NCBI RefSeq assembly: GCF_014874095.1
Contig: NZ_JADBEB010000001.1
Span: forward strand, 3,720,001 to 3,784,000
Direction: 5' to 3'
Length of the DNA: 64,000 nt
Source: Plantactinospora soyae
GTDB lineage: Bacteria > Actinomycetota > Actinomycetes > Mycobacteriales > Micromonosporaceae
Numbering within the stretch: position 1 is the stretch's first letter; each line of letters begins with the position of its first letter. Below the pieces are notes generated by a model. The model did not search any database. It worked only from the letters and a program-made list of their open reading frames with translations, and was not told the DNA's origin. Shown here in pieces: positions 53,692-62,644 of the stretch. The position numbers and the translations under genes were made by a program.

Positions 53692-54945
53692 ATGCGTCTG
53701 GAGCAAACGCACCGCACCGAGCGTTTCGGCGCCGTTCGCATCCACGAACTTCAGCGGGTCATACAGCTGGACTCGGGAGATGCCACGGGGACAACCGGCG
53801 AAGGCATCGTCTCCCACGAGGCGATGCGCGCGATCGAGCGGCAAATGGTCATCGTCATTCCCTGCATGAACGAGACACGCAGAGTAATCGAAGGCGTGCT
53901 CTCGGGGATTCCTCATGATTGTTTGATCGTGCTCGTCTCGAACAGCGCCCGACATCCCGTCGACCGCTACGAGATCGAGGTGCAGACGCTGGAGCAGTAC
54001 TGCCGGGCGGCCGAACGGCCGGCGATCGTGCTGCACCAGCGGGACCCGGGGGTGGCCGCCGCGTTCAAGGCCGCCGGCATGCCGGAGCTGATCGACGACG
54101 ACGGACTCGTCCGGGCCGGCAAGGGCGAGGCGATGCTGATCGGCATGGCGGTCGCCGCGCTGACCGGCCGCGGGTACGTCGGATACATCGACGCGGACAA
54201 TTACGTACCGGGCGCCGTGCACGAGTACGTCAAGGTCTACGCCGCCGGCCTGCATCTCGCCGCCAACCCGTACGCGATGGTCCGGATCTCCTGGCACTCG
54301 AAACCGAAGCTGCGGGACGGCCGGCTCTTCTTCAGCCGACGCGGCCGGAGTTCCGAGATCACCAACGAGTTCCTGAACCGGCTGGTCGCCGAGTATTCCG
54401 GCTTCGGCACCGAGGTGATCGCCACCGGCAATGCCGGCGAACACGCGCTCAGCCTCGACCTGGGGCTGCGGATGCGGCTGGCCGGTGGCTTCGCCGTCGA
54501 GCCGTTCGAGTTCGTGGAGCTGTTCGAGCAGTTCGGCGGGGTGCTGGAGAGCGCACATCCCGAGGTGATGGCGAGTTCGGTGCCGGTGTTGCAGATCGAG
54601 ACCCGGAACCCGCACTTCCACGACAACAAGGGCGAGGACCACGTACAGGGCATGCGGATGCAGGCGCTCAACGTGCTCTACCACTCGCCGGTCTCGCTTC
54701 CGCCGGTCCGGGAGGCGATCGTCGAGTTCATGGTCGCGCAGGGGGCGCTCGCGCCGGGGGAGGAGCCGCCCCGGGAGCGGATCTATCCGCCGGTCGGCTC
54801 GCTCGAACTGGACCTGCTGCGGGACGTACTGGAGACCGAGGCGGGGACCTTCCGGCAGATCGGCGTCGCCGCGCGGGTGACCCAGCTGCGGCCACGCCAG
54901 GTCCTGCCCGGGCTTCCCGCACCGGAAGTGGTCACCTCGGCGTGA
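53692..54945 (+). CDS. mpgS: Mannosyl-3-phosphoglycerate synthase (GT55)
   Basis: A 417-residue glycosyltransferase that joins GDP-mannose to 3-phosphoglycerate, the first step to the compatible solute mannosylglycerate. Diagnostic segments are MVIVIPCMNETRRVIEGVLS, SGIPHDCLIVLVSNSARHPV, VRAGKGEAMLIGM, YVGYIDADNYVPGAVHEYVK, ANPYAMVRISWHSKPKL and GFGTEVIATGNAGEHALSLD. The ATG has no ribosome binding site; -10 TACTGT ends 6 bases before it, suggesting a leaderless mRNA. No phosphatase gene (MpgP) is near, although the two are usually paired. It lies beside serA, another consumer of 3-phosphoglycerate. The same segments recur in characterised MpgS enzymes. Confidence 0.9.
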   Translation: MRLEQTHRTERFGAVRIHELQRVIQLDSGDATGTTGEGIVSHEAMRAIERQMVIVIPCMNETRRVIEGVLSGIPHDCLIVLVSNSARHPVDRYEIEVQTLEQYCRAAERPAIVLHQRDPGVAAAFKAAGMPELIDDDGLVRAGKGEAMLIGMAVAALTGRGYVGYIDADNYVPGAVHEYVKVYAAGLHLAANPYAMVRISWHSKPKLRDGRLFFSRRGRSSEITNEFLNRLVAEYSGFGTEVIATGNAGEHALSLDLGLRMRLAGGFAVEPFEFVELFEQFGGVLESAHPEVMASSVPVLQIETRNPHFHDNKGEDHVQGMRMQALNVLYHSPVSLPPVREAIVEFMVAQGALAPGEEPPRERIYPPVGSLELDLLRDVLETEAGTFRQIGVAARVTQLRPRQVLPGLPAPEVVTSA

Positions 54946-54995
54946 GCCCGGTTCCGGGGTGAGTCCGGCCACGTCGGCGCGGCGCCGGAGCACGC

Positions 54996-55050
54996 GTGCA
55001 CACCGGCCGGGTCGGTGTGCACGGGCCCGTCCGGCAGTTGTCGGACGGGC
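54996..55050 (+). terminator. Two back-to-back hairpins after mpgS
   Basis: GTGCACACC/GGTGTGCAC (54996-55022) and GCCCGTCCG/CGGACGGGC (55025-55050, then TTGTGAG) in the gap between mpgS and serA. The second looks like a terminator; the first may be an anti-termination or leader structure of serA, but no sensing element was found. Confidence 0.55.
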
Positions 55051-55219
55051 TTGTGAGGGCACTCACGCGGGGCAGTGGGCCACCGTGCGGAGCACGACGC
55101 CTACGATCGGCAGATAGGTGCGTCCGCACCGTAGGGACTCACCCGTTTGGCGGAGCGCGGGACGCAGTGCGGCGCCCACGTGGCCGCAGACCTCGCCCGG
55201 ACGACACATACGAGGACCA

Positions 55220-56824
55220 ATGACTCCCGTCGTACTGATCGCTGAAGAGCTCGCTCCCGCCGCCATCGACGTGCTCGCGCACGACTTCGACGTACGCCAC
55301 GTCGACGGCACCGACCGCCCGGCCCTGCTCAGCGCGCTCTCCGAGGCCGACGCGGTCATCGTGCGCAGCGCCACCCAGGTCGACGCCGAGGCCATCGCCG
55401 CGGCGCCGCGGCTCAAGGTGATCGCCCGTGCGGGGGTCGGACTGGACAACGTCGAGGTGCCGGCCGCCACCGCCCGGGGCGTCATGGTGGTCAACGCGCC
55501 GACCTCCAACATCGTCTCGGCCGCCGAGCAGGCCGTCGCGCTGCTGCTCGCGGTGGCCCGGAACACCGCCAGCGCCAGCGCCGCGCTGAAGGCGGGGGAG
55601 TGGAAGCGGTCCAGGTACACCGGAGTCGAGATCCAGGGCAAGACGGTCGGCGTGGTCGGCCTCGGCCGGATCGGCGTCCTCTTCGCCCAGCGGATCGCGG
55701 CCTTCGGCACCCGGCTGATCGCGTACGACCCCTACGTCCAGCCGGCCCGGGCGGCGCAGCTCGGGGTACGGCTGGTCGGCCTGGAGGAACTGCTCCGGGA
55801 GAGCGACTTCATCTCCATCCACCTGCCGAAGACCCCGGAGACGGTCGGGCTGATCGGCGAGAAGGAACTGACGCTGGTCAAGCCGGGTGTACGGATCGTC
55901 AACGCGGCCCGTGGCGGCCTGATCGACGAGCAGGCCCTGGCCGACGCGATCGCCGAGGGACGGGTCGGCGGCGCGGGCATCGACGTGTACTCCAAGGAGC
56001 CCTGCACCGCGTCCCCGCTGTTCGCCTTCGACAACGTGGTGGCGACGCCGCACCTGGGCGCCTCGACCGCCGAGGCCCAGGACAAGGCCGGTCTGGCGGT
56101 CGCCCGCAGCGTCAAGCTCGCGTTGCAGGGTGAGTTCGTGCCGGACGCGGTCAACGTGCAGGCCGGCGGCGTGGTCGCCGAGGACGTCCGGCCGCTGCTG
56201 CCGCTGGCCGAGAAGCTGGGCAAGGTCTTCACCGCGGTCGCCGGCGGGGTCGCCGCCAGCGTGACCGTCGAGGTACGCGGCGAGATCGTCGCCAACGACG
56301 TCTCGGTGCTGAAGCTGGCCGCCACGAAGGGTCTCTTCACCTCCGTGGTGGAGGAGCAGGTGAGCTACGTCAACGCCCCGCTGCTGGCCGCCGACCGGGG
56401 TGTCACGGTGGCGCTGACCACGCACGCGGAGACCATCGACCACGCCAACCTGGTCACCGTGCGGGGTGCGCTGCCGGACGGCCGGACCGTCTCGGTCTCC
56501 GGTACCACGGTGCACACCGGTACCCGGGACGTGATCAAGCTGACCGAGGTGGACGGATTCGACCTGGAACTCGGCGCGGACGGGATCCTGCTCTTCTTCC
56601 GCTACGCCGACCGGCCGGGTGTGGTCGGCACCGTCGGCTCGATCCTCGGCGAGACGGGTGTCAACATCGCGGCCATGCAGGTTGCCCGGCGGTCCGCCGG
56701 TGGCGAGGCGTTGATGACCCTGACCGTGGACTCGGCGATCGCGGCGGACCTGCTCAACTCGGCGGCCGAGTCGATCGGTGCGGTGGCGGCGAGCGCCGCC
56801 GACCTGCGCGACGAAGAGGCGTGA
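55220..56824 (+). CDS. serA: D-3-phosphoglycerate dehydrogenase (long form with ASB and ACT domains)
   Basis: A 534-residue NAD-dependent enzyme that commits 3-phosphoglycerate to serine. The catalytic core has GVVGLGRIGVLFAQRIAAFG (NAD fold) and NAARGGLIDEQALADAI and the ATPHLGAST histidine; the C-terminal half holds the allosteric substrate-binding domain and an ACT domain (FRYADRPGVVGTVGSILGET), as in mycobacterial SerA. The ATG has GAGGA 3 bases upstream. Confidence 0.97.
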   Translation: MTPVVLIAEELAPAAIDVLAHDFDVRHVDGTDRPALLSALSEADAVIVRSATQVDAEAIAAAPRLKVIARAGVGLDNVEVPAATARGVMVVNAPTSNIVSAAEQAVALLLAVARNTASASAALKAGEWKRSRYTGVEIQGKTVGVVGLGRIGVLFAQRIAAFGTRLIAYDPYVQPARAAQLGVRLVGLEELLRESDFISIHLPKTPETVGLIGEKELTLVKPGVRIVNAARGGLIDEQALADAIAEGRVGGAGIDVYSKEPCTASPLFAFDNVVATPHLGASTAEAQDKAGLAVARSVKLALQGEFVPDAVNVQAGGVVAEDVRPLLPLAEKLGKVFTAVAGGVAASVTVEVRGEIVANDVSVLKLAATKGLFTSVVEEQVSYVNAPLLAADRGVTVALTTHAETIDHANLVTVRGALPDGRTVSVSGTTVHTGTRDVIKLTEVDGFDLELGADGILLFFRYADRPGVVGTVGSILGETGVNIAAMQVARRSAGGEALMTLTVDSAIAADLLNSAAESIGAVAASAADLRDEEA

Positions 56825-56846
56825 CGGGGAAGACCTCCTGAACTCC

Positions 56847-56881
56847 CGGACGGGGCGAGCCGCAGTGGGCCGCCCCGTCCG
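56847..56881. terminator. Bidirectional terminator after serA
   Basis: Perfect 11-base arms CGGACGGGGCG / CGCCCCGTCCG with a 13-base loop between serA and a convergent small gene. Confidence 0.85.
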
Positions 56882-56884
56882 TCG

Positions 56885-57256
56885 TCAGCCGGTCACAGTG
56901 GTCGGTGGCGGGTAGACGGAACCGTCCTGTGGGTCCAGTAACAGCAGGCCGTGCACTCCGGCCAGCCGTTCGATGTCGAGCAGCACCTCGTCCGCACAGG
57001 ACTCGTGGAGGTTCATCTCGACGTGGTCGGCGGCGACGTGCAGCGGGGTCACCGCCCAGGGCGTACCCGGACCTGGCCGGTCGGGGTAGCCGGCGGTGAC
57101 CGCCCGGTAGAAGGACGAGATCCGTGGCTCCAGGGCGCCGTTGACGTGGTGTCCCTGGCGGCACCGGTCGTGGGCCGCCCGTACGTCGACCGGCGAGGCG
57201 CCGTGCCCGAGGGCCCATACGATCAGATCGAAACTCACGGGGGTAAAGGGTGCCAT
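56885..57256 (-). CDS. Hypothetical protein
   Basis: A 123-residue soluble protein without signal or membrane segment. Features are a hydrophobic N-terminus FDLIVWALGHGASPVDVR, a histidine/cysteine-bearing middle (AAHDRCRQGHHVNGALEPRI, VEMNLHESCADEVLL) and a Pro-rich end. No named family; the ATG has only a weak GGG upstream. The 337 bases beyond it (57257-57593) hold no supported gene. Confidence 0.5.
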   Translation of the reverse strand: MAPFTPVSFDLIVWALGHGASPVDVRAAHDRCRQGHHVNGALEPRISSFYRAVTAGYPDRPGPGTPWAVTPLHVAADHVEMNLHESCADEVLLDIERLAGVHGLLLLDPQDGSVYPPPTTVTG

Positions 57257-57459
57257 CCCGAAGCGTGGGCGTTCGCCGTATACCGGCCGACACGCGGAAG
57301 GGCACCTCTTGCGGGGACTCACGTCGGGTCGATAGCGTATTGACGTGGATACCCGGCGAGTTCCTAGGCGTGGGCTCGTCTTCGGGTGATGAGGCGTCGC
57401 GCCGGCCGGGTAGCCAGCACCCCCGTGTGCGCGAGCCACGCGCACTCGTCGCTGATCGG

Positions 57460-57489
57460 CCCCCGCGACCGTTGCCGAGCTCGCGGGGG
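57460..57489 (-). terminator. Hairpin terminator after the ApbE-like gene
   Basis: CCCCCGCGA pairs with TCGCGGGGG across a 12-base loop in the 337-base gap (57257-57593), about 105 bases beyond the minus-strand ApbE-like gene. Confidence 0.5.
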
Positions 57490-57593
57490 TCGATCGCGTC
57501 CGGGCGCGAGGCTCTCCCCGACGTGATCGTCGAAGGAACCCGTCGGTCAGGGCGGGGCGTGACCGGGGCGGTGGTCGCCGCCGGGCAGGACCG

Positions 57594-58496
57594 TCAGCGT
57601 GCGGTGGCGAAGAGCGCCCGGTAGCCGTCCTTGGTGGGGAACCAGTCCAGGCCGGCTCGACCGGCGGCGAACAGGGCGGTCGCGTAGGCGTCGGCGACCG
57701 CGAGGTCGGGCCCGGTGACGGTGGCCGCGATCAGCCGGTCGGCCGGCTCGCCGGTGTGCGGGTCCACCACGTGGTCACGACGGCCGGCGACCCCGGAGGT
57801 GCCGACCGCGCCCGAGGTCATCTCCAGCAGCATCGGCGGGCGGTCGTTCGCGGTCGGATGGTGCACCGCGATCCGCCACGGTCCGCCGTGCGGGGCGTGG
57901 CCGCGTACCGTCAGGTCGGCGCCGCTGATCACGGCGTAGTCCTCGATGCCGGCGGCCCGCAGCCGTGCGGCGGCCCGTTCCACCGCCCAGCCGACCAGCA
58001 GGCCGCCCGGGTCGAAGCCGCCGGGCACCGCCCAGGCGTCGAACCAGCCGTCCGTGGCGGCCCGCATCGCGGCGCAGCGCGCGACGATGTCGGCCAGCGG
58101 CGGGTACGCGTCGGCCGAGATCTCGGCCCGGCGCAGCCGGGAGACGAGGCTGGCCGGTCGGGCCGGGCTGTAGGTGAGGTCGATCGCCCGTAGCTCGGCG
58201 ACCGCGTCCCGCAGCGCGTCGCCGACGCCCCGCCAGCCGACCTCGCCGAGGCCGTTCAGTATCAGGGTGTACTCGGCGATGGAGGTCTGCACCGTGTGCC
58301 GCGCGACCACCCGGTCGGCGAGCGTCGCGCCCGGTCGGACGTTCCGCCGCCCGGCACCCAGCCGCAGGTCGGGTCGTCCCCGGCCGACGGCGGGTGCCGG
58401 CGACAGCCCCCGACGATGCTGACCCGGACCCCGGCCGCCCCCCGGGATCCGCATGTTCGCCCCCTGGATCCGCATGTCCGCCCCCTGGATCCGCAT
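57594..58496 (-). CDS. ApbE-family flavin transferase-like protein
   Basis: A protein of up to 300 residues related to ApbE, which attaches FMN to target proteins. Visible segments: AVAELRAIDLTYSPARPASL, TDGWFDAWAVPGGFDPGGLL (ApbE G-x-x-DPGG), AIEDYAVISGADLTV region, SGAVGTSGVAGRRDHVVDPH (TSG and DHVVDP), and VADAYATALFAAG (Mg-binding). No signal or lipobox is visible. Three in-frame ATG codons (58496, 58475, 58454) all have a purine-rich ribosome binding site because of a 21-base tandem repeat; the true start could be any of them. Confidence 0.8.
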   Translation of the reverse strand: MRIQGADMRIQGANMRIPGGGRGPGQHRRGLSPAPAVGRGRPDLRLGAGRRNVRPGATLADRVVARHTVQTSIAEYTLILNGLGEVGWRGVGDALRDAVAELRAIDLTYSPARPASLVSRLRRAEISADAYPPLADIVARCAAMRAATDGWFDAWAVPGGFDPGGLLVGWAVERAAARLRAAGIEDYAVISGADLTVRGHAPHGGPWRIAVHHPTANDRPPMLLEMTSGAVGTSGVAGRRDHVVDPHTGEPADRLIAATVTGPDLAVADAYATALFAAGRAGLDWFPTKDGYRALFATAR

Positions 58497-58498
58497 CT
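58445..58498 (-). repeat. 21-bp tandem repeat duplicating ribosome binding site and start codon
   Basis: Units at 58445-58465, 58466-58486 and a partial third to 58498. On the minus strand each contains ATGCGGATCC and AGGGGGC, so each ATG is followed 21 bases later by another in-frame ATG with its own Shine-Dalgarno-like sequence. Confidence 0.9.
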
Positions 58499-58676
58499 CG
58501 CTCCGTGCCCTCCTCGGGCCATCGCCGCTCACGATAAGCAGCGAAAATGGCTACACCATGAATGCTGGCTGAGAAGGTCCTGTGCAGTTGATTTCCCAGA
58601 TTCTGGGAGCGCCGTACCGGGAGCCGGGACGGTCCCTTAACGTTCCTTAGACACGACAAAGGCAAGGGAGCTGGAC

Positions 58677-59714
58677 GTGGCGGTGGCGCGGATCGCGGTG
58701 GTGGCTGGTGACGGCATCGGGCCGGAGGTGGTCGCGCAGGCCCGCAAGGTGCTCGACACCGTGCTGCCGGGCATCGAGGCCACCGAGTACGACCTCGGCG
58801 CGGCACGATACCACCGCACCGGAGAGGTGCTGCCGGACTCCGTGCTCACGGAACTGGCCGGTCACGACGCGATCCTGCTCGGCGCGGTCGGCGATCCCAC
58901 CGTTCCGCCGGGCGTGCTGGAACGCGGCCTGCTGCTCAAGCTGCGGTTCGAGTTCGACCAGTACGTGAATCTCCGGCCGTCCCGCCTCTGGCCGGGCACC
59001 TCCGGCCCGCTGGCCAGCGTGAAGCCGAACGAGATCGACCTGGTCGTCGTCCGGGAGGGCACCGAGGGCCTGTACGCCGGTGCCGGTGGCGTGCTGCACC
59101 GGGACACCCCCGCCGAGGTGGCCACCGAGGAGAGCCTGAACACCCGGTACGGCGTCGAGCGGGTCATCCGCGACGCCTTCGCCCGGGCCGGTCGCCGGGA
59201 ACGCCGCAAGGTCACCCTGGTGCACAAGACCAACGTGCTGACCCACGCCGGCTCGCTCTGGGCCCGCGCCTTCGCCACGGTCGCCGCCGAGCATCCCGAC
59301 ATCGAGACCGAGTACCAGCACGTCGACGCCGCCGCGATGTTCCTGGTCACCCAGCCGCAGCGGTACGACGTGGTGGTCACCGACAACCTCTTCGGCGACA
59401 TCCTCACCGACATCGCCGCCGCGATCACCGGTGGAATCGGCCTGGCGGCGAGCGGCAGCATCAACCCCGAGCGGGCGTACCCGTCGATGTTCGAGCCGGT
59501 GCACGGCTCGGCGCCGGACATCGCCGGTCAGGGTGTGGCGGATCCGGCCGCCGCGGTGCTCTCCACCGCGCTGCTCCTGGACCACCTGGGTCATCCCGAC
59601 GCCGCCCGCCGAGTAACCGAGGCGGTCGCCGCCGAGCTGGCCGCCCGTACTCCGGGCACGCCGCGGCGTACCGCCGACGTCGGAGACCGGCTCGCCGCCC
59701 ACGTGGCGTCCTGA
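58677..59714 (+). CDS. leuB: 3-isopropylmalate dehydrogenase
   Basis: A 345-residue NAD-dependent enzyme of leucine synthesis. [18 protein letters not shown] starts the fold; the substrate arginines [51 protein letters not shown] and the NAD motif [17 protein letters not shown] are all present. GTG start with AAGGGAG 7 bases upstream. 205 bases before ilvE, likely the same functional unit. Confidence 0.97.
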   Translation: MAVARIAVVAGDGIGPEVVAQARKVLDTVLPGIEATEYDLGAARYHRTGEVLPDSVLTELAGHDAILLGAVGDPTVPPGVLERGLLLKLRFEFDQYVNLRPSRLWPGTSGPLASVKPNEIDLVVVREGTEGLYAGAGGVLHRDTPAEVATEESLNTRYGVERVIRDAFARAGRRERRKVTLVHKTNVLTHAGSLWARAFATVAAEHPDIETEYQHVDAAAMFLVTQPQRYDVVVTDNLFGDILTDIAAAITGGIGLAASGSINPERAYPSMFEPVHGSAPDIAGQGVADPAAAVLSTALLLDHLGHPDAARRVTEAVAAELAARTPGTPRRTADVGDRLAAHVAS

Positions 59715-59802
59715 CCCGGTAGATCCACCAGACACTTCCCGCCCCCGCCCGCCGGAGGTCCGTGCCGTTGCCGGATCTGCGCGAAGGCGCGAGTGGTGAG
59801 TT

Positions 59803-59818
59803 CTCCGGTCGACCGGAG
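59803..59818. promoter_or_regulatory. Perfect 16-bp palindrome upstream of ilvE
   Basis: CTCCGGTCGACCGGAG, 100 bases before the ilvE start in the leuB-ilvE gap. A candidate operator for an unknown regulator. Confidence 0.45.
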
Positions 59819-59918
59819 GGTCGAGGTTGAACGACCGTTCGGGTAAGTTTCAGGCACAAGCCCCACGTCCCGGCTCGCCCATGCCCGGGTGCCGGTTCCC
59901 TTCATGGAGGTCAGCGCG

Positions 59919-61016
59919 ATGAGCGGTGGTGACAAGCTCGACTTCGAGATCCGTCCGAATCCTCAGCCGGTAGCCCCCGCCGAGCGCGACGCGCTGATGG
60001 CGAACCCGGGATTCGGTCGGGTCTTCACCGACCACATGGTCACCGTCCGGTACGCCGAGGGCAAGGGCTGGTACGACGCCCGGGTCGAGGCCCGCGCGCC
60101 GATCCCGATGGACCCGGCGAGCGCCGTACTGCACTACGCCCAGGAGATCTTCGAGGGGTTGAAGGCGTACCACGCCGCCGACGGTTCGGTGACGATGTTC
60201 CGGCCGGACGCCAACGCCGCCCGGTTCGCTGACTCGGCCCGCCGGATGGCGATGCCGCCCCTGCCACAGCAGGTCTTCCTCGACTCGCTGCGCCACCTGA
60301 TCGAGATCGACCGGGCGTGGCTGCCGACCACCGAGGAGGGCAGCCTCTACCTGCGGCCGTTTATGTTCGCCAACGAGGTCTTCCTCGGGGTGCGCCCGTC
60401 CAACGAATACCTCTACGTGCTGATCGGCTCGCCGGTCGGCTCGTACTTCCCCCGGGGCGTGCAGCCGGTGAACGTCTGGGTGTCCCCGACGTACACCCGG
60501 GCGGCACCGGGCGGCACCGGTGAGGCCAAGTGCGGCGGCAACTACGCCGCCTCGCTGGCCGCCCAGGCCGAGGCGATGGAGCACGGCTGTGAACAGGTGG
60601 TCTTCCTCGACGCCGTGCAGCGCCGGTACGTCGACGAACTGGGCGGGATGAACGTCTTCTACGTCTACGACGACGGCTCGCTGGTCACCCCGCCGCTGGG
60701 CGGCACGATCCTGCCCGGCATCACCCGGGAGTCCGTGATGACGCTGGCCCGGCAGGCCGGCCGTACCGTGGTCGAGCGGCCGGTGGCGTTCGACGAGTGG
60801 CAGGCCGACGCGGCCAGCGGGCGGCTGCGGGAGGTCTTCGCCTGCGGTACGGCGGCGGTGATCACCCCGATCGGCGTGGTGCGCCACCCGGACGGGGAGT
60901 TCCGGATCGCCGACGGCAGCCCGGGTGAGGTCACCACGGGCCTGCGGCAGAGCCTGGTCGACCTCCAGCGGGGCCGGGCCGAGGACGTCAACGACTGGAT
61001 CCACCACATCCGCTGA
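59919..61016 (+). CDS. ilvE: Branched-chain amino acid aminotransferase
   Basis: A 365-residue class IV PLP aminotransferase, last step to valine, leucine and isoleucine. PLP-lysine in GTGEAKCGGNYAASL; LHYAQEIFEGLKAY, MRPFMF-like YLRPFMFANEVFLG and FACGTAAVITPIG are family marks. The ATG has GGAGG 8 bases upstream; in-frame ATG codons at 59889 and 59904 lack this. Confidence 0.97.
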   Translation: MSGGDKLDFEIRPNPQPVAPAERDALMANPGFGRVFTDHMVTVRYAEGKGWYDARVEARAPIPMDPASAVLHYAQEIFEGLKAYHAADGSVTMFRPDANAARFADSARRMAMPPLPQQVFLDSLRHLIEIDRAWLPTTEEGSLYLRPFMFANEVFLGVRPSNEYLYVLIGSPVGSYFPRGVQPVNVWVSPTYTRAAPGGTGEAKCGGNYAASLAAQAEAMEHGCEQVVFLDAVQRRYVDELGGMNVFYVYDDGSLVTPPLGGTILPGITRESVMTLARQAGRTVVERPVAFDEWQADAASGRLREVFACGTAAVITPIGVVRHPDGEFRIADGSPGEVTTGLRQSLVDLQRGRAEDVNDWIHHIR

Positions 61017-61044
61017 CCGACGCCGACCTCCGGGCGCCGCCGGC

Positions 61045-61785
61045 TCAGCTGAGCAGGTGCGCCCGGAGGGCGTCGATCCGGGACTGGACGAGGCCGGCCC
61101 TGACCAGGTACCGCTGCGCCGACCCGTGCCGGTCCCGCAGCTCGCGGAGGAAGATGCTCATCGCCTCGGCGGGGCAGCCGAGGAAGGGCGCGGGCACCGG
61201 CTTCGAGGCCGGCAGCGTGGTGGCGATCCACTCGCTGAACCGGACCGAGCCCTCGATGCTCCGGGCGTAGTCCTCGGCGATCGTCTCGTCGGCGACGCCG
61301 AGCAGCGACAGGGTCAGCGCGCAGACCACCCCGGTCCGGTCCTTGCCGGCCACACAGTGCACCACGGTCGGGGCGGCGTCGGCGTCGGCGATCACCTCGA
61401 TCGCCGAGACCAGGCCGGCGGCCCCGGTCTCGGCGAGGTCGTGGTAGCGGTCGGCCAGGTACCGGGCCATGCCGAGTTCCTCGGAGTACGCCGACTCCTC
61501 CCAGAACGCGTGCTCCGGATGGATGTGCCGGTACGCCAGTCCCGGGTAGTCCGGCACCCGGCCGTCCCGACGTACCTCGGACGGGCGGCGCAGGTCGATG
61601 ACGGTACGGATGCCGAGCGCGGCGAACGCCTCCCGGTCCACGCCGTCGACCCGGTGCAGCGAGTCCGACCGGTACAGCCGGCGCTGGCGTACCGGGCGGC
61701 CGTCCAGGCCCGGATGTCCACCGACGTCCCGGAAGTTGAAGAGGTTGTTGAAGGCCGTCATCGGAGTCATCGGAGTGGCGTCCAC
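61045..61785 (-). CDS. Tyrosine/dual-specificity protein phosphatase
   Basis: A 246-residue phosphatase of the MptpB/PTP type. The P-loop is VHCVAGKDRTGVV (HCx5R). The start NNLFNFRDVGGHPG and TVIDLRRPSEV are the usual lead-in, and SLSLLGVADETIAEDY a typical helix after the P-loop. GTG at 61785 was chosen: -10 TACTGT ends exactly 6 bases upstream and there is no ribosome binding site, suggesting a leaderless mRNA; ATG codons at 61770 and 61761 are alternatives. Confidence 0.9.
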   Translation of the reverse strand: MDATPMTPMTAFNNLFNFRDVGGHPGLDGRPVRQRRLYRSDSLHRVDGVDREAFAALGIRTVIDLRRPSEVRRDGRVPDYPGLAYRHIHPEHAFWEESAYSEELGMARYLADRYHDLAETGAAGLVSAIEVIADADAAPTVVHCVAGKDRTGVVCALTLSLLGVADETIAEDYARSIEGSVRFSEWIATTLPASKPVPAPFLGCPAEAMSIFLRELRDRHGSAQRYLVRAGLVQSRIDALRAHLLS

Positions 61786-61840
61786 GCGACCACAGTAGCG
61801 ACTCCGGGCCGAGGGCCGGCCGAGGGCGTTTGCCGGCGAC

Positions 61841-61874
61841 GGAAGCCGGTGGGGCGGCCGCCCCACCGGCTTCC
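61841..61874. terminator. Terminator hairpin
   Basis: Perfect 15-base arms around a GGCC loop, just beyond the PRC-barrel gene stop on the minus strand and upstream of the phosphatase promoter; it insulates the two minus-strand genes. Confidence 0.85.
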
Positions 61875-61891
61875 GGGTCGCGGGTCGCGCC

Positions 61892-62368
61892 CTACAGCGC
61901 GCGGCCTGGCGGTACCGTCCAGCCTGTCGTGCCGTACGTTCCGCCGTAGTAGCCACCGAGCTTGTCCCGGTACGCCGGGTCCTCGCGGCCGGTGTCGTCG
62001 AACTCCGGAGCGTCCTTGATCTGCTCCTTGGTGCGATCGACGTACACCTTCCGGTCGTCGTGGTCGACGTGGTTCACCACGCCGGCCGGCAACATGACCT
62101 TCTTGCCGAAGATCCACGGGCCGGTGTCCACCACCAGGTGACTGGCGTTGACCTCGTGACTGGCACTGTCGATCTTGCCAATGCCGCCGTCGGTCGCCTC
62201 CACCTTGTAGCCGACCAGGTCGGCTCCGGTGACTCCGGCGTCGTCGCGGTAACGCCACGGGTCGAACTCGCCCGAAGGCGTGCCGCCCGCGATGGCGCCG
62301 CCGCCCCCATGGATCAGGGGATCCGGCGTCTCCTGCTGCGGGGTCGTCTGAGGATCGAGCCTGTCCAC
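61892..62368 (-). CDS. PRC-barrel domain protein
   Basis: A 158-residue soluble protein. The PRC barrel spans about residues 45-110 (DLVGYKVEATDGGIGKIDSA, SHLVVDTGPWIFGKKVMLPA, VYVDRTKEQIKDAPEF), followed by a Tyr/Gly-rich tail. Stand-alone PRC proteins of this kind are common in actinobacteria and often stress-linked; function is unknown. GTG start with AGAGGAG about 10 bases upstream. Confidence 0.85.
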   Translation of the reverse strand: MDRLDPQTTPQQETPDPLIHGGGGAIAGGTPSGEFDPWRYRDDAGVTGADLVGYKVEATDGGIGKIDSASHEVNASHLVVDTGPWIFGKKVMLPAGVVNHVDHDDRKVYVDRTKEQIKDAPEFDDTGREDPAYRDKLGGYYGGTYGTTGWTVPPGRAL

Positions 62369-62601
62369 TGGCTATCACTCCTCTTCTCGACTGTCTCGTA
62401 CGTTTCTCGGCTGTCCCGGACACTCCTACCCAGGGAGCTCGATCAATACACCAACCGGTCTCGCGGGCCCGGGTGTGCCGCCCGCCCGTCACCGCTGGCG
62501 TTCCCACCGGCCGGAGGTGGGCACCCGGCTCGCCACCGGGCGCTTCCCGCGATGTGGATTTTCCCTCCCAGAACCGGGGGGCGCGTGGCAGAGTACTTTC
62601 C

Positions 62602-62634
62602 GTGACCTGCTCCGCACTCATTATTGGCAACTAG
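62602..62634 (+). CDS. cimA leader peptide (attenuator)
   Basis: GTG at 62602 gives MTCSALIIGN and a TAG stop, with Leu-Ile-Ile codons in a row. The frame is open upstream to a GTG at 62554, which would add VDFPSQNRGARGRVLS and more Val/Leu codons. No ribosome binding site; if CAGAGT is the -10, translation would be leaderless. Isoleucine is the main end product of the citramalate route, so Ile codons are the expected sensor. Role inferred from position and codon content. Confidence 0.65.
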   Translation: MTCSALIIGN

Positions 62635-62644
62635 CGCGCCGGCA

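Noticed and set aside
58582-58650. A 22-residue frame upstream of leuB (starting Val-Gln-Leu-Ile-Ser-Gln-Ile-Leu) as a third leader peptide
   Set aside because: It has Leu and Ile codons, but no U-tailed hairpin lies between it and leuB and no -10 element fits its start.
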